Shown one piece after another: positions 61,848 through 64,000 of a DNA stretch of 64,000 bases. The first letter of the stretch is position 1. Every line of letters starts with the position of its first letter. Under the pieces are notes generated by a model. The model saw only the letters and a program-made list of their open reading frames with translations. It was not told the DNA's origin and ran no database searches. The position numbers were made by a program, and so were the translations under genes. The stretch is taken from contig NZ_CP108067.1 of assembly GCF_036178145.1 (NCBI RefSeq), positions 9,687,001 to 9,751,000 of the forward strand, in the 5' to 3' direction. The stretch comes from Streptomyces sp. NBC_00273 (lineage in GTDB: Bacteria; Actinomycetota; Actinomycetes; Streptomycetales; Streptomycetaceae).

Positions 61848-62444
61848 TCAGTGCGCGAGCGGCCAGTGGTGACTGCGCAGCACGTATGGGGCCAGGGTGC
61901 GGGCGCGCCGCCACATGCCGTACAGCTGCTGGGCGGGACGCTGCTGCTCGCCGTGGACAGCATTGAGGATGATCAGGCCGCAGGTCAGAGCTGGCACGGA
62001 CCACTGGGCGTAGGACAGGCGGCGTTCGGCCTGACCAGTGTCGACAGGGAGACGTTCAGCCTTCTCGGCGTCCTGGGGATCGACGGAGGAGGCGAGTTCG
62101 ATTTTCTTGCCGAGGACGCGGGTGTAGGCGGTGGCGGCCAGGGCGGCGCCGGTCAGAACGGTCTTGGCCAGTGTGGAGGCGGCGACGCCCTGCTGGGTGA
62201 CCACGCGCGTCGCGTTGGCTGCGAGCAGACCGGTGGAGCCGACGAGGTGCACGCCGATCGCGGCGGCGCCCACGGGTGCCCACATGGCCCACCCCGAGCT
62301 CGCGATCCTGGCACCTTCCTCCCAGCTCTTGCCTTGAGCTTTCGCGGCACCGTTGAGGCCGACCGCACCCATCAAGGAACCGCCGAACCAGGCGGCCAGG
62401 CCAACGTCGTGCAGGCTGCGCAGGACGGTGTTGCGTTCCGGCAT
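61848..62444 (-). CDS. Membrane protein, unknown function
   Basis: A 198-residue protein with about four hydrophobic segments (SLHDVGLAAWFGGSLMGAVG, MWAPVGAAAIGVHLVGSTGL, LAKTVLTGAALAATAYTRVL, WSVPALTCGLIILNAVHGEQ). Relatives are seen in Streptomyces stress-gene regions. It starts at ATG 62444 behind GAGGAGT. The same strand carries the SRPBCC gene downstream, 190 bases away. No catalytic motif is seen. Confidence 0.7.
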   Translation of the reverse strand: MPERNTVLRSLHDVGLAAWFGGSLMGAVGLNGAAKAQGKSWEEGARIASSGWAMWAPVGAAAIGVHLVGSTGLLAANATRVVTQQGVAASTLAKTVLTGAALAATAYTRVLGKKIELASSVDPQDAEKAERLPVDTGQAERRLSYAQWSVPALTCGLIILNAVHGEQQRPAQQLYGMWRRARTLAPYVLRSHHWPLAH

Positions 62445-62501
62445 CGGGTGACTCCTCGCGCGCGCGGGAGTGTCGACGGGCCGCCGACACTCCCGCCACC
62501 G

Positions 62502-62915
62502 TCACCCTGAGAGCCGTGCCGTGCCACTGTGGCTGCTCCGAACGGGGGCTTGGGCTCGTTGCGCGCGTTCCTCGATCAGGCGGCGGAAGCCAGCCAGGGT
62601 GTATCGCTTACCTGTCGAGGAGGAGGGGCCCGGCTTCCCGGCGACCTGTGCCATGAGTTCCTGGGGCTGGCTCTGCCAGCCGACGACCAGAACCCGCAAG
62701 CCCAGGCATTCACCCTGCCGGTGCGAGTCCAGAAGCGCGAGGAGTCCCGTGACGTCCATGGACGTCACGTTGTGCAGATCGATCATGAGGTCCCGGTCCG
62801 AGGCGGTGACCTGGTCCAGGGCCTGCTGCAGTGCAATGTCAGCCTGCTCCCCGAGGTGCCCGTCGACGCCGATCAGGAGCGAGTTTCCGCAACGCTGCAC
62901 CTCCGTAGTGATCAC
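62502..62915 (-). CDS. STAS-domain anti-sigma factor antagonist
   Basis: A 137-residue protein starting at GTG 62915. VITTEVQRCGNSLLIGVDGH is the first strand pair, DLMIDLHNVTSMDVTGLLAL holds the regulatory site with Ser/Thr around VTSMDVTG, and GLRVLVVGWQSQPQELMAQV follows. Such antagonists bind RsbW-type kinases and free a stress sigma factor when unphosphorylated. The GAF-SpoIIE-HATPase protein in this window is one possible partner, though it lies 45 kb away. The tail (YTLAGFRRLIEERAQRAQ) is a helix. Confidence 0.78.
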   Translation of the reverse strand: MITTEVQRCGNSLLIGVDGHLGEQADIALQQALDQVTASDRDLMIDLHNVTSMDVTGLLALLDSHRQGECLGLRVLVVGWQSQPQELMAQVAGKPGPSSSTGKRYTLAGFRRLIEERAQRAQAPVRSSHSGTARLSG

Positions 62916-63144
62916 TCTGGGGCCCCTTCCTCCGGTGCCCACCGCTGTCGAGCACCACTGGCAGCCCATCGTGGCCTGCCGATCTCGGCAACGGTGCCCG
63001 GCACGCCGCCTGCCCGGAGCTGGACTCGAAGGCGACCACGTCCCGCATGCGCGCGGCCCCCAACGGGTTCGTCCGCCCCGGGTTTGGTCGATAACAGCCG
63101 CTCGCCTCACGCGGGCAACGGGCCCGGGGCCTGGCATCAGGTGC

Positions 63145-63355
63145 GGGGCCGGCTGGCGGTGTCGAGGTAGAAGGAGTCGATGCTCTGCACCGCCTGCTCG
63201 AATTCCTCACGTTGACGGGCTTGGTCACGTACGCGTTCACGTGGCTTTGGTAGGCGCCGGCGACGTCGTCCGGCGCGGAGGAGGTGGTGAGAACCACCAC
63301 GGGGATGGTCTGGAGGTCCTCGTCGGTCTTCAGGACGCGGAGCAGGTCGCGCGGA
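63145..63355 (-). pseudogene. C-terminal fragment of a response-regulator receiver gene
   Basis: The minus frame reads LKTDEDLQTIPVVVLTTSSA then PDDVAGAYQSHVNAYVTKPV, with the conserved TTS and K-P of receiver domains. A one-base shift near 63220 leads to FEQAVQSIDSFYLDTA. The phospho-Asp half is missing. It is fused to the heat-shock regulator fragment. Confidence 0.65.
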
Positions 63356-63610
63356 GTTGCTGGATGTGCCGGGTCAGAGCGTCGATGCGTTCGGCAAGTT
63401 CGGCGTCCTGGGGCCGCAGGTGGGTCCGGGTGTCGGTCAGGGGGCGCACGAGGTGGGCGGCGCCGTCGTGGCCGAGGGCGAGGTTCAGGGCGCCGACCGC
63501 GTCTGCGGCGTCGGCGGGAAGGCCGGTGAGGGCGGCGATCTGGCCTGCGAGGCGCGGAGGCCTGCTGCGTTGTCGCGGGCCCAGGCGGTGATCGTTCGGT
63601 CGGCGGCGCG
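63356..63610 (-). pseudogene. C-terminal fragment of the HSP18-type regulator gene
   Basis: LAGQIAALTGLPADAADAVG, ALNLALGHDGAAHLVRPLTD and [20 protein letters not shown] match the last 85 residues of the regulator at 7113-7781. The N-terminal HTH part and the neighbouring hsp18 are missing, and the fragment lies only 120 bases from the second promoter-leader copy. Confidence 0.75.
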
Positions 63611-63730
63611 GGTGTCGCCCTCCGGTTCTGTTGTCGGTATCGCGCCCTACCTGCTGCCCGGTCCGTTGTGCCCCCGCCCGTAGCCGTTCAACCCGAGGGC
63701 ACCCGATTACCTCAGAGAGACGCACGCGAA

Positions 63731-64000
63731 AATCTATGTTGGCCAGAGTAGACATTGGGTGGTGGTGTGGTTATGGTTTCTCTCGTAGCCCAGTCAAGAA
63801 AGGCCCGGCAGAGACGAACTGGCGGGCGGCAGTGCCCGCAGTTGCAGTTGTTGGACGGTGCGGCGGTGGAGTTCCGAAGCCAGAGCGGTTACGGCGACGG
63901 GACTGACGGCCGGACCGGGTGGCCCGCAGTCATCAGGGGCCGCCGAGGCAATACCGCAGTAACGCAGTGATGGCAGTACCCAGCAGTGAAGTCAGTGAGC
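63731..64000 (+). repeat. Promoter-leader repeat, copy 2 (runs off the edge)
   Basis: Closely matches 10570-10880, including TCTATGTTGGCCAGAGTAGA, GTTCCGAAGCCAGAG and GACCGGGTGGCCCGCAGT. Short AGTA/GCAGT repeats near the end are also shared. A MerR-like gene is expected beyond the window. Confidence 0.85.
63749..63777 (+). promoter_or_regulatory. Promoter in leader copy 2
   Basis: TAGACA and TATGGT with 17 bases between, identical in both elements and spacing to the promoter at 10591. Only the spacer differs by one or two bases. Confidence 0.6.

Overview
The window is high-GC DNA with actinobacterial codon use (G or C in nearly every third position of the real genes), frequent GTG starts and GGAGG-type ribosome sites. 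Gene content points to Streptomyces or a close relative: Hsp18 with RheA-type operators, DUF2267 proteins, SpoIIE/STAS/HATPase regulators, the Asp23-AmaP module, small actinobacterial families. The density of insertion sequences, cut-off genes and mobilisation remnants suggests an accessory location such as a chromosome arm, giant plasmid or integrated element. No rRNA or tRNA gene and no essential gene was seen.

Layout. 0-7 kb: an integrase cut by the window edge, a lipoprotein, scraps of an HNH nuclease and a STAND ATPase, a two-gene Rieske oxygenase/membrane protein operon behind a palindromic operator, and a scarred arsenic-resistance region (half an MFS gene, a 3' arsC scrap, one intact arsC, a frameshifted thioredoxin reductase). 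7-11.7 kb: a heat-shock block with a divergent regulator and hsp18 sharing two tandem RheA boxes, then two DUF2267 genes, the second split by an IS481 element with a clean 6-bp target duplication; a long promoter-leader then precedes a MerR-like regulator. 12-17 kb: an orphan sugar-binding lipoprotein and a large GAF-SpoIIE-HATPase regulator. 17.5-21.2 kb: two IS5-type elements flank a lower-GC pair, a single-span membrane protein and a RimK-like ATP-grasp enzyme. 21.2-25 kb: a drug-efflux MFS gene and its TetR repressor with two palindromic operators, a Tn3-like scrap and small genes.

25.2-31.6 kb: a cassette framed by six copies of an 18-bp repeat and carrying a 47-codon GroES-like gene, a two-gene NACHT-type STAND operon that looks like anti-phage defence, an AI-2E-family exporter and a broken STAS gene. 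31.8-39 kb: a nucleotidyltransferase and then a pile of transposons (Mu-like scrap, an IS5-like element carrying an extra 137-aa gene, IS630, an ISAzo13-type element, a dead IS5) whose junctions fall on TTA. 39-41.8 kb: a two-gene operon for a membrane-anchored repeat protein and a lipoprotein. 43.2-47.5 kb: a compact RiPP cluster of the graspetide type (precursor, ATP-grasp ligase, PIMT-like methyltransferase) with a divergent XRE/TPR regulator and a palindromic operator between them.

47.5-56.2 kb: DUF402, STAS and small secreted genes, scraps of a DNA ligase and IS5, a relaxase reduced to its catalytic domain, and a fusion protein with an HTH-like head, coiled coil and TerY-like vWA domain beside a 43-aa membrane peptide. 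56.4-64 kb: a LysR/SDR pair, the Asp23-DUF6286-AmaP envelope-stress operon, an SRPBCC protein, a membrane protein, a STAS antagonist, and a collapsed second copy of the 7-11 kb heat-shock block that runs off the right edge.

Working together: the clearest functional units are the graspetide operon with its regulator, the NACHT pair, the RheA/Hsp18 circuit, the TetR/MFS pair and the Asp23-AmaP operon. Much of the rest is transposon wreckage. Sequence identities are from recognition of motifs and family resemblance, not database searches.
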